Below are positions 36,507 to 44,691 of a DNA stretch of 64,000 bases, one piece after another. The position numbers and the translations under genes were made by a program. The notes beneath the pieces were generated by a model that was given only the letters and a program-made list of their open reading frames with translations, was not told the DNA's origin and made no database searches. The stretch covers positions 2,474,200 to 2,538,199 of the forward strand of contig NZ_KQ976354.1 in NCBI RefSeq assembly GCF_000346485.2, in the 5' to 3' direction. Numbering within the stretch: position 1 is the first letter of the stretch; the number at the start of each line of letters is the position of its first letter. This stretch comes from Scytonema hofmannii PCC 7110. GTDB lineage: Bacteria; Cyanobacteriota; Cyanobacteriia; Cyanobacteriales; Nostocaceae.

Positions 36507-37040
36507 TTACCCCTTGATAACGGTAAAATCGTGCTGATTTTTCAGTACAAAATAACTACCATCTTTAATTAAATCTCCAGTACACGCGACTGGCAGACGT
36601 TCTTGGTAAGCTTTAATAGCCAGACTGCGCTCTGATTCACTTAGCCGAATATGGATTTGACGAAGTTTACCTACGACAAAGCCCATTATTGTTATATTAC
36701 CTCCATAGTTCCCCTCCTCCAGTTGAATCACTATGCCTTGAACTTGAGTGTTTAGAAGTTGCGTAATCAGATCGCTTAAAATATCTAGCTGAGAATGCCC
36801 AGAGGCTTTCTCTAAAGTTTCCAATATTTCAGACATCCGCAAAGCGTAAGACCGAATCGTGGGATTCAGAGGTAGGGTAATATCAAATTCTTCACCAGAA
36901 TCCGTCGTTTTGTACCAAACTGATTCCGAATTGCCAATTTGTCTTTCTTGATTCCATCCGTTTGCTTGAAGGTAGGTTGTTAATTGCTGTGGATCTAAAT
37001 TAGAGAGAATTCCAGGGTCGCGCACGGTTACTATCATCAT
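36507..37040 (-). CDS. Hypothetical protein, partner of DUF4365 gene
   Basis: The 177-residue protein has no recognised domain. Its start (MMIVTVRDPG) overlaps the stop of the upstream DUF4365 gene by 4 bp, so translation is probably coupled. It has a strand-rich N-terminal part (WYKTTDSGEEFDITLPLNP), a helical middle, and a C-terminal strand region (ACTGDLIKDGSYFVLKNQ). The tight pairing suggests a two-protein system. Function unknown. Confidence 0.7.
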   Translation of the reverse strand: MMIVTVRDPGILSNLDPQQLTTYLQANGWNQERQIGNSESVWYKTTDSGEEFDITLPLNPTIRSYALRMSEILETLEKASGHSQLDILSDLITQLLNTQVQGIVIQLEEGNYGGNITIMGFVVGKLRQIHIRLSESERSLAIKAYQERLPVACTGDLIKDGSYFVLKNQHDFTVIKG

Positions 37041-37543
37041 ATACGTTCTCCAGAGGCAGTGCGTTGCATCAGATTTTTTAAAGTGTCTACACTAAATACG
37101 TTTTGACGGGGTAGATAGACAGTGACAGTGGTTTGATTTTCACTTTGTGGTTGACCATACAGGGACATCCAATAAGCACAATGTTTTAAGCAAAGTTTGT
37201 CTTCAGACTGATGTAACCAATCATCTACATTATCAGGAACTAAAACAACGACCAAGATAAGGGGGTCATCGTCAGGATTATCATTTCTCAATTCATCGTA
37301 ATTTTTTATATCTAAAGGATATCTAATAGAGTCACTGCCTAGTAAATCTCTTGAAGTACATTTCACTTGTAAATCAAGACGAGTACGACGCCGGGAATCT
37401 GGGGAAACTAATCCTGTAATGGTGATGTCAACTCCAACTAAATCCAAAGGTCTAGGTGCTATCTGGAATGAATAACCTGCTGCAGATGCTACTGCATTGA
37501 TATAAGCATAGCTAAATTCTTCTTTCTGAGTCGTTATGTACAT
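37037..37543 (-). CDS. DUF4365 domain protein (nuclease-like fold)
   Basis: The 168-residue protein matches DUF4365: SYAYINAVASAAGYSF, then GVDITI (Asp39) and LDLQVKCTS (Gln59, Lys61). This D...QxK arrangement is that of PD-(D/E)xK-like nucleases, and DUF4365 proteins are often found in defence-related contexts. A glutamate in the N-terminal helix (Glu8 or Glu9) could complete the site. It overlaps the 177-residue gene by 4 bp. The nuclease activity is inferred, not shown. Confidence 0.75.
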   Translation of the reverse strand: MYITTQKEEFSYAYINAVASAAGYSFQIAPRPLDLVGVDITITGLVSPDSRRRTRLDLQVKCTSRDLLGSDSIRYPLDIKNYDELRNDNPDDDPLILVVVLVPDNVDDWLHQSEDKLCLKHCAYWMSLYGQPQSENQTTVTVYLPRQNVFSVDTLKNLMQRTASGERI

Positions 37544-37556
37544 GAAAACTTATAAT

Positions 37557-38279
37557 CTACAATCCTGCAAACCATTCATAACCTTGGTCTTCCCAATATC
37601 CCTTAAAAAGCGATAATTGACTAACCAGTGTAACTTGTGTCACCCACTTACTTTGCTTGTATCCAAGTTTCACTGGAGAAGCCAAACGTAAAGGTGCGCC
37701 ATTCTCCACTGGTAATGTTTCACCATTCTTTTGATAAGCTAACAATGTTTGGGGATGTGAGGCTGAAGCAATATCCCAACTTGAATAGTAGCCATCGGCT
37801 GATTTAAAGTAAACATAGCGAACATTTGACTGAGGTTGGGCAAGAGCAATAATCTCTTGCAAACGCACACCCGCCCATTGTACGATCGCAGCCCAACCTT
37901 CTACACAAACATGGCGAATAATCATAGATGTTAAAGGTAAAGCTTGAATGTCAGCCATGCTAAGATTGAGGGGATTGTTTACCTCACCATCAACAATTAA
38001 ACGGTATTTTGTCCGATCAATAATTGGATTATACCTAAAGCTATTTACTAACAATCCTTCTGGTTGAATTTCGCTAGGAGCAAATTCTGGAATGGGCTTT
38101 TGTGGATTCAATAGTAAGGCTTCCACCTTTTGATTCAGGGGTTCGGAAAGTTTTCCTACAACATCTTCAAACAAGGGTGTACCGCATCCACTCAGTAGAA
38201 AGCCAATACTGGAAATTCCCGAAATGTTAAGAAATTGACGGCGGGTTAGTTGAGGGCGATTTACGCGAATTATATTCAT
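37557..38279 (-). CDS. Molybdopterin-dependent oxidoreductase (sulfite-oxidase fold), exported
   Basis: This 240-residue protein has a Tat-type N terminus (TRRQFLNISGISS) ending in a lipobox-like LLSGC, so it is probably exported and lipid-anchored. The oxidoreductase molybdopterin domain carries the cofactor cysteine in IIRHVCVEGW (near 125) and VQWAGVRLQEI, as in YedY/MsrP-like proteins. It is followed by a cytochrome b gene (38335-38934, transcribed first), which likely passes or accepts electrons. The substrate is unknown. Confidence 0.87.
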   Translation of the reverse strand: MNIIRVNRPQLTRRQFLNISGISSIGFLLSGCGTPLFEDVVGKLSEPLNQKVEALLLNPQKPIPEFAPSEIQPEGLLVNSFRYNPIIDRTKYRLIVDGEVNNPLNLSMADIQALPLTSMIIRHVCVEGWAAIVQWAGVRLQEIIALAQPQSNVRYVYFKSADGYYSSWDIASASHPQTLLAYQKNGETLPVENGAPLRLASPVKLGYKQSKWVTQVTLVSQLSLFKGYWEDQGYEWFAGL

Positions 38280-38334
38280 AAGGATGGATTAGTGGTTAGT
38301 GGTTGGTGATTGTAGTTGATAACAACTAACTCTT

Positions 38335-38934
38335 TTACCAAAACATAGATTCTGTTAACTCTGTACCGCCAGCCTCACGCCCCAATAACCAGTGAGTTAC
38401 GGAGAACAAAATAACTATCGGTACAGAGGAAAAATGCACAATTCTTAGTGCTTGCCAACTCCCAAAGATATCTACAATCCAATAGAATTGAGCGGGTTTA
38501 TACATTCCTATTCCTGTAAATAAAGCCAAAACCAAGATAGGAATTATAGATGTATAAACAATCCGATGAAAAGCATAGATTAACCGCTTGGAATTTTTAC
38601 TTTTTTGTAGTGCTTTCAAGTCATTAGTTCCCACAAACCGATGTCGCCAGCGTCGTGTGGCTAAAACATAAAGTCCATACCACAGCAAATTCAACGAAAA
38701 TAACCACATGGCAGCAAAATGCCAATGTCTACCCCCTGCTAGCCAACCTCCCAGTGTAAATAAAGGGGGAATATGCCAACCAGCCCGCCCGCCAAATACG
38801 GGATTGGCATTATAAATTTGCAATCCACTAGTGAGCATGATAAATAAGCTGATGATATTAACCCAATGAAAAATCTTTGCTCCTATTGCTTGAGTTGGTA
38901 GCTTTCCAGGTTTAAAGGGAATGGTTGGAGTCAT
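38335..38934 (-). CDS. Cytochrome b/b6 domain membrane protein
   Basis: The 199-residue protein has four to five membrane helices with histidines in positions for haem b ligation (AKIFHWVNI near 25, HWHFAAMW near 71, FHRIVYTS near 120, VHFSSVPIV and THWLLGREAGG near 165-180). It resembles the cytochrome subunits of thiosulfate reductase or YedZ-like partners. The gene is 55 bp upstream of the molybdoprotein gene on the same strand, so the two likely form one operon and one complex. Confidence 0.85.
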   Translation of the reverse strand: MTPTIPFKPGKLPTQAIGAKIFHWVNIISLFIMLTSGLQIYNANPVFGGRAGWHIPPLFTLGGWLAGGRHWHFAAMWLFSLNLLWYGLYVLATRRWRHRFVGTNDLKALQKSKNSKRLIYAFHRIVYTSIIPILVLALFTGIGMYKPAQFYWIVDIFGSWQALRIVHFSSVPIVILFSVTHWLLGREAGGTELTESMFW

Positions 38935-38985
38935 GATTTTGGATTTTGGATTTTGGATTTTAGATTGAGGGAATTTTGGGCTGCA

Positions 38986-39018
38986 AGATCCCCGACTTCT
39001 TTAAGAAGTCGGGGATCT
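38986..39018. repeat. Perfect palindrome (AGATCCCCGACTTCTT...)
   Basis: A perfect inverted repeat of 14 bp or more forms a hairpin upstream of the cytochrome gene and downstream of the kinase-like gene. It is a common cyanobacterial repeat and could act as a bidirectional terminator. Confidence 0.8.
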
Positions 39019-39231
39019 GACCAACTTAAATATCTTACTAAAAAAAAGGAGCAGGATTAAACCCCACTCCAATTTGCTCTCTTGCTACCAAACCTAAATA
39101 TTTTAACGCCTCCCTCTCAACTACAAGATTACCAATCTTCTTCTCCTCTTCCTTTGTGTCCTTTGCGTCTTTGCGGTTCATTATAAATTAGGTAATCTTC
39201 ATCTGAGGGACTATAAACCTAATAACTTATT

Positions 39232-41226
39232 CTAAAAACTAGCACTTTGTATAATGTCAGCATAAGTTGTGGTCTTATGACTTAATTCAATCGCAAACTC
39301 TGTTCCTTGACCTAATTGAGAGTTACACCTCAGTTTCCCTTGATGTTTCTCAACTATAATTTGTTGGCTGATTGATAACCCCAGTCCTCTTACTTTGCCT
39401 TCTGATTTGGTGGTAAAGAAGGGTTCAAAAATATGCTTTTTCAGGTGAGGAAGAATTCCTTTGCCATTATCAGCGATGCGAATAACAATTTTACGCTGTT
39501 TTGATGGTTGTTTGTTCTGGTTACCAACCAATGATAAATGACTGTTGATAACTTCTGTACGAATCCAAATCTTGGGAATAAAGGAATTATCTTGGTATAT
39601 CCTTTCTTCTAATGCATCAATAGCATTATTTAATACATTCATGAATACCTGATTTAGCTCGCTTGCATAACAATTTACGAGCGGTAATTCCCCAAATTCT
39701 TTAATGATTTGTATTCGAGGTTTGTCGGGTCGTTCTTTTAAACGCTGTTGTAAAATTCTCAGAACGCAATCCAACCCTGTATGTAGGTCAGCCTTAACCA
39801 TTCGATTGTCTTCAAACCGTGAAAAATTCCACAAGGCAGAGGCAATTTCTTTAACGCGTTCGGAACTTGCTCGCACTGACCATAACAATTTTAAAAAATC
39901 TGTTTTCACAAAGTTTAAGTCCAAGCGTTGAAGTTGTGAGGCAATTTCTGCTTTGGATTTGGGATGACTTTGTTGGTAAAATTCTAGCAGTTGAATTAGT
40001 TCTTCTGCATATTCACCGACAGGATGCAAGGAAGTAGCTATAAAGTTAGTGGAATTGTAAATCTCCCCAGCTACATCTACTACAAGTTTACCGAGATTAG
40101 CGATTTTCTCATTCTGCAATAACTGCTCTCGGAAATGTCTCAATTCCTCTTGAGTGTCTTTTAGTTGCTGTGCTGTTTTTTGTTCTTGAGCTTCGACAAT
40201 CACCCTTGAGGCAATTTCTTGGTGGACTTGTTCAATTAACTGGCATTGCTGAATTGCGATCGCAATTTCAACACTCACTTGTCTTAAAGTTTCTACCTCC
40301 CATTCCTGCCACTGACGGTTACTGGAACTATTATAAACCATAAGCAAGCCCCATAAGTTGCTTTGGCAACAGTAGCCGAGAAGTTCTTTCTCCTGATTGG
40401 CGACTTGCAAGTGATGATTGGGAATAGACGATATGGTATTTTGATGCTCTTCCGATCTTAGAGAGATGGGAAAAACCAAACTGGCTTTAGTTTGAAGTTT
40501 ATCTCCATAAATATCTTGATTTTGCTCGTTGACCGACTCAACAGCCATCATCTTGTTTTCATCCCAGGGAAAACGATAAATGACTGTACGGTCTGTTGGT
40601 AAAAACTGCTGTACTTCCTTCGCTATTGTTTCAAGTATTGGCTGTAGCTGAGAACGAGAAGAAATGCATTTGCGGATGGTATTCAGCAAACGTTCCCGTT
40701 TTCTTATCTGCTGCAATGCTTGTTCTTGACGTTTTTGCCTGGTAATGTCTTGGTGTGTTCCCACCATTTGCACTGGCTGACCGGATCGATCCCACTCAAA
40801 CACTCTCCCTCGGTCAAAAATCCACTTCCACTCTCCCGATTTAGCTAACATTCTAAATTCGACTTCGTAGACTGGTATGCGACCTTCCAAATAATCATCT
40901 AACGCCGCCATCACCTTGGGAAAATCCTCTGGGTGTACGAGTCTCTCAAAGGATTTGCGGTGATTTTCTATTTCTTCTACTTCATATCCCAAAATATGCT
41001 TCCACTGAGGGTCGTAGTAAGTCTTGTCAGTCACTAAATTCCAATCCCACAGACCCAAGCCAGTTGCTGCTAATGCTGTTTGCAAGTGCAAACTAGTGTG
41101 TGAGCGTTGGCAAAGTTCTGTGAAAGCTTGGTTTGTCTGCTGTTGCTCTTGCTTTGCTAACGCTTCGGCGCTTCGTGATGAAAGTAGAGCTTCTCTGTGA
41201 TGAGTAGCCGATCCTTTTGTATACAT
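39232..41226 (-). CDS. PAS-GAF histidine kinase homologue without H-box histidine
   Basis: The protein has a PAS_3 domain (GLWDWNLVTDKTYYD ... GTHQDITRQKRQEQ) and a GAF domain (FLPTDRTVIYRFPWDE, VETLRQVSVEIAIAIQQ). The kinase core has an N box (VFMNVLNNAIDALEE), G1 (IADNGKGI), F box (FEPFFTTK) and G2 (GLGLSISQ). The expected H-box GVAHEINNP reads DVAGEIYNS (near residue 389), so the phosphoacceptor histidine is glycine. It may be a pseudokinase or act in trans. The start is uncertain: an upstream TTG at 41451 would add 75 residues of poor character, so the ATG at 41226 was chosen. Confidence 0.82.
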   Translation of the reverse strand: MYTKGSATHHREALLSSRSAEALAKQEQQQTNQAFTELCQRSHTSLHLQTALAATGLGLWDWNLVTDKTYYDPQWKHILGYEVEEIENHRKSFERLVHPEDFPKVMAALDDYLEGRIPVYEVEFRMLAKSGEWKWIFDRGRVFEWDRSGQPVQMVGTHQDITRQKRQEQALQQIRKRERLLNTIRKCISSRSQLQPILETIAKEVQQFLPTDRTVIYRFPWDENKMMAVESVNEQNQDIYGDKLQTKASLVFPISLRSEEHQNTISSIPNHHLQVANQEKELLGYCCQSNLWGLLMVYNSSSNRQWQEWEVETLRQVSVEIAIAIQQCQLIEQVHQEIASRVIVEAQEQKTAQQLKDTQEELRHFREQLLQNEKIANLGKLVVDVAGEIYNSTNFIATSLHPVGEYAEELIQLLEFYQQSHPKSKAEIASQLQRLDLNFVKTDFLKLLWSVRASSERVKEIASALWNFSRFEDNRMVKADLHTGLDCVLRILQQRLKERPDKPRIQIIKEFGELPLVNCYASELNQVFMNVLNNAIDALEERIYQDNSFIPKIWIRTEVINSHLSLVGNQNKQPSKQRKIVIRIADNGKGILPHLKKHIFEPFFTTKSEGKVRGLGLSISQQIIVEKHQGKLRCNSQLGQGTEFAIELSHKTTTYADIIQSASF

Positions 41227-41741
41227 AGCTGCTGGTCCGGTAAGGAAAATAGCTTGTAGCTCAATAGCTGCTTTAGCACCCTGATGGTATATGCATAGAA
41301 AGTGCTGGTATATTCCTAGATGATGAGTTCCCCTGTAACTGGCATGACTAGATATGTCAATCCCTGTTAACAATTTCGATTGAATTTGAAAAAAGGTAAA
41401 CAGAATAATGTAACCTATCTTTTGGTCAGAAATACAGTTGTTTAGAAACAATTGGCTACATTTTATCCTGCTACTCTTTCAAAATGGCAGAATACTAAGT
41501 ATATAAAATCACAAACAAACAGTTTAAGATTTGGTGTGGAATAGTTTAAAAAAGCTACAATCTAGTCTAGACAAATAACTCATAAGTTTACACAATTGTC
41601 AATAGTTTTTTGTAGCTTTTTTACAATAAACCTGCCCAATCTTACAAAACGGAGGCTACATTTGAATCAATACTTACCAATTAAACTTTTACAGGAAAAA
41701 AATTTGGGGAAAGCTCACACACAAGTCGGGTCTAATGACTA

Positions 41742-43673
41742 ATGACTATAGATGAAATCGTATTACTACTAAAGGCAAACATTCCTAACTCTCTCTCTGA
41801 GCTCCAAGAGTTGGTGTTACGCTCTTCTTGGGAAGGAAAAACTTATACAAGTATAGCAGCTGAAGCACATTACGGAGAAGAGAGGGTTAGAAAAGTCGCT
41901 GCTCATTTATGGCAAGTGCTGAGTGACTTTTGGAAGGAGCCAATCAGCAAATCCAACTTCCGTCAGATTCTAGAGCCTCGCCGTTTAAGCAGAACTCAAC
42001 AACAAGTTCTCCGGGAATTCAACCGTAAAGATGAAGTCACTCCCTTAGAATTTCCTAGTGGTCCGGTATCACTTAACTCTAAATTCTACGTTCCTCGTTC
42101 ATCAATTGAAGAACTAGCTTACGCGGAAATAGCAGAACCAGGAAGTGTTACTTGCATCAAAGCTCCTAAGAAAATGGGAAAAAGTTCCCTAATTCTACGG
42201 ATTCTTGCTCATGCAGCAAGCCTTGGTTATAGCACGGTTCATTTAGATTTTCAGCAGGCGGATAGGGCAGTTTTTACCAATCTTGATAAATTTTTGCGAT
42301 GGTTCTGCGCTAATGTTAGCCGGGAGTTGGCTTTGGAACCCAGACTGAACGATTATTGGGATGAGGATATGGGGAGTAAAGTCTGTTGTTCTCTCTATTT
42401 CCAATACTATTTACTCCCTTCTCTCAACAGCCCTCTGGTTTTGGTGTTTAACGGAGTCGATTGGGTGTTTGAGTATCCAGAAATTGCTGAAGATTTTCTC
42501 CCTCTACTGCGTTCTTGGTACGAACAAGCCAAATTGGTGGAGGTTTGGCAAAAACTTCGTCTTGTTCTGGCTTACTCAATGGAATTTTTGTTACCTCTCA
42601 ACTTGACTCATTCTCCATTTAATATCGGTTTGACTATCAAGTTACGGGAATTCACAAAAGAGCAAGTGCAGGATTTGGCACATCGCCACGGGTTGGATTG
42701 GAGTCACGGTTCTGATGCTGATAAACTGATGGCAATGGTGGGGGGACACCCATATTTGGTGAGGCTGGCGTTGTATCATCTTGTGAGTAAGGGGGGGACG
42801 GAACGCCATTTAGGGCAATTATTGCAACAAGCACCTACGGAAGCAGGAATTTATAACGACTATCTCAGGCAATGTTTGTTGGTTCTGCGGGAGAAACCAC
42901 AATTGGGAGATGCTTTTCGTGAAGTTGTTTTTGCTACAAGTCCCCTACAATTGGAACCAACTGTGGCGTATAAGTTATATGCTATGGGGTTGGTGAGCAT
43001 AGAGGGCGATCGCTGTACTCCGTTATGTGAGTTGTACCGCTTGTATTTTAGAGAGCAACTCAACACGAATAGCGATCGCGCTCCCCGTTTGCAAGAATTG
43101 GAAAAAGAGAACCAACAGTTACGCGTTCTCTCTGGTTTAGATGAACTGACTCAACTGGTTAGCCGTCGTTCTTTTAATACTTACCTTCAAATAGAGTGGC
43201 AAAAAGCGATGAGCAAACGCGCTCCTTTGTCACTGATTTTATGTGATATTGACTACTTTAAATTTTATAATAAGACATACGGAATTACTGCTGGTGATGA
43301 CTGTTTGCGACAAATTTCTGGTGTTATTAATAAGTGCGTAAAACTATCTTTTCCCAGTGAAGATTTAAATAGCGATCGCAATTCGGCTTTAGTTGCGCGT
43401 TATGGAGGCGAGCAATTTGCAATTCTCATTCAAACAGATGCGGCTAATGCTTTACACGTTGCTGAAGTTATTCGAGAGGAAGTGAAAGCACTGGGAATTC
43501 CTTGCGATTATCCTAATATTGGTGGACTTCCTGCTGAGGTTTTAACTGTCAGTTTGGGTGTTGCTAGCTTGATTCCAGAAGCACAAACAGATCCTCATAC
43601 TTTGTTAGTGACTGCGGAAAGAGCGCTGATTCAAGCAAAAAGAAGGGGACGCGATCGGGTAGTTTTTAATTAG
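41742..43673 (+). CDS. HTH-ATPase-GGDEF fusion protein
   Basis: The 643-residue protein starts with the HTH region typical of vMAP-type cyanobacterial conflict proteins (residues about 1-95, SSWEGKTYTSIAAEAHYGEERVR). A STAND/AAA-like ATPase follows (P-loop KAPKKMGKSSL near 142, LVLVFNGVDWVFE as Walker B region, GGHPYLVRLALYHL near 330). A diguanylate cyclase domain is at about 470-640 (LDELTQLVSRRSF, LILCDIDYFKFYN, RYGGEQFAIL at 553-562). The signature is GGEQF instead of GGDEF, so activity is uncertain. Its ATG lies in a TAATGAC heptamer pair. The combination suggests an ATPase switch that controls c-di-GMP output. Confidence 0.87.
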   Translation: MTIDEIVLLLKANIPNSLSELQELVLRSSWEGKTYTSIAAEAHYGEERVRKVAAHLWQVLSDFWKEPISKSNFRQILEPRRLSRTQQQVLREFNRKDEVTPLEFPSGPVSLNSKFYVPRSSIEELAYAEIAEPGSVTCIKAPKKMGKSSLILRILAHAASLGYSTVHLDFQQADRAVFTNLDKFLRWFCANVSRELALEPRLNDYWDEDMGSKVCCSLYFQYYLLPSLNSPLVLVFNGVDWVFEYPEIAEDFLPLLRSWYEQAKLVEVWQKLRLVLAYSMEFLLPLNLTHSPFNIGLTIKLREFTKEQVQDLAHRHGLDWSHGSDADKLMAMVGGHPYLVRLALYHLVSKGGTERHLGQLLQQAPTEAGIYNDYLRQCLLVLREKPQLGDAFREVVFATSPLQLEPTVAYKLYAMGLVSIEGDRCTPLCELYRLYFREQLNTNSDRAPRLQELEKENQQLRVLSGLDELTQLVSRRSFNTYLQIEWQKAMSKRAPLSLILCDIDYFKFYNKTYGITAGDDCLRQISGVINKCVKLSFPSEDLNSDRNSALVARYGGEQFAILIQTDAANALHVAEVIREEVKALGIPCDYPNIGGLPAEVLTVSLGVASLIPEAQTDPHTLLVTAERALIQAKRRGRDRVVFN

Positions 43674-44303
43674 AATTTTTAGAGATTCGATCCCCCTGGT
43701 AGGTTGGGTTGAGGAACGAAACCCAACATTTACAAATTCTCGAAATACCGTTGAAGTTGCATAAGTCCCAGAGGTTTTCAATGGTGGGCAATATATTAAA
43801 TAATTAAGGAACCGCAGATGAACGCAGATGAACGCGGATAAATCTGTACTTTATTCAAGTGAAAACCGCTATATAAATTTGATTTCTCTTGATACTTCTT
43901 TACACGAATGATTGATCGTAAAACCTTGGAAAGGGAAGGGAGCTAGGAATCCAATTTCCCCCTTTCACGCATGAGGATTAAGGGGGGTAAAGCTACTCCC
44001 TTCCCACTCAAAGATTACTCCTATCCTGCTAGAAGATTACCTAATTAAATGAACCGCAGAGGCGCAGAGAACACAGAGAAAAGAGGAGAAGAAGATCGGT
44101 AATCTTATGGCGGAAAGGGAGTATTTATCTAAATGAACCGCAAAGACGCAAAGAGCGCGAAGAAAGAGGAACATATGTTCGGTAGTCTTATAGTAAGAAG
44201 GGAGTAATTTTTGTGTACACCGTAGTTTTTAAGGGGAGGAACTAGAAATCCAATTTCCCCCCCTATCCATTACCCGCATCTTTCTTAACAATTGCAAAAC
44301 TGT
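43674..44303. other. Intergenic region with degenerate repeats
   Basis: No gene is seen. Three variants of the GAACCGCAGA(G/T)GCGCAGAGAACGCAGAG dispersed repeat occur near 43808-43850, 44050-44092 and 44132-44170. Stretches near 43935-43990 and 44230-44270 share the phrase AATCCAATTTCCCC and may be a diverged duplication. Confidence 0.6.
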
Positions 44304-44654
44304 GTTACCACTATGCATTAAAGAGTGGCTGTGGAATTGAAAAATTACAGTTAGAAACTGGACGTCGCATCCACATGGCACTAGCAACTTTTTCAATTGT
44401 GGCATGGCGTTTACTCTGGCTTACTTATGAAGCGCGGATGCATCCGCAGACTCCGTGCGATACAGTTTTAGAAACCTATGAATGGCAAACCCGCATGTGT
44501 GACTATTTCGCAAAATCCTTATCCACCTCAAACACCACCCTCCCTGGCTGAGGCTGTGAGAATGATTGCTAGTCTTGGTGGTTTTTTAGGGCGCAAAAGT
44601 GACGGAGAACCAGGTTTAAAGACCATTTGGAGCGATTTAAAGTTAAACCGTTAA
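44304..44654 (+). pseudogene. IS4-type transposase C-terminal fragment, frameshifted
   Basis: Reading TAC CAC TAT onwards gives YHYALKSGCGIEKLQLETGR, RIHMALATFSIVAWRLLWLTY and ARMHPQTPCDTVLETYEW, the C-terminal region of an IS4/Tn5-like transposase. A frameshift near 44520 then shifts to PSLAEAVRMIASLGGFLGRK and GLKTIWSDLKLNR with a stop at 44652. The N-terminal two thirds are gone. The relic ends 37 bp before the start of the large HEAT-NTPase gene. Confidence 0.8.
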
Positions 44655-44691
44655 ACTAAGAGTTATATTGCGGTACATAGAACTTATAGGT

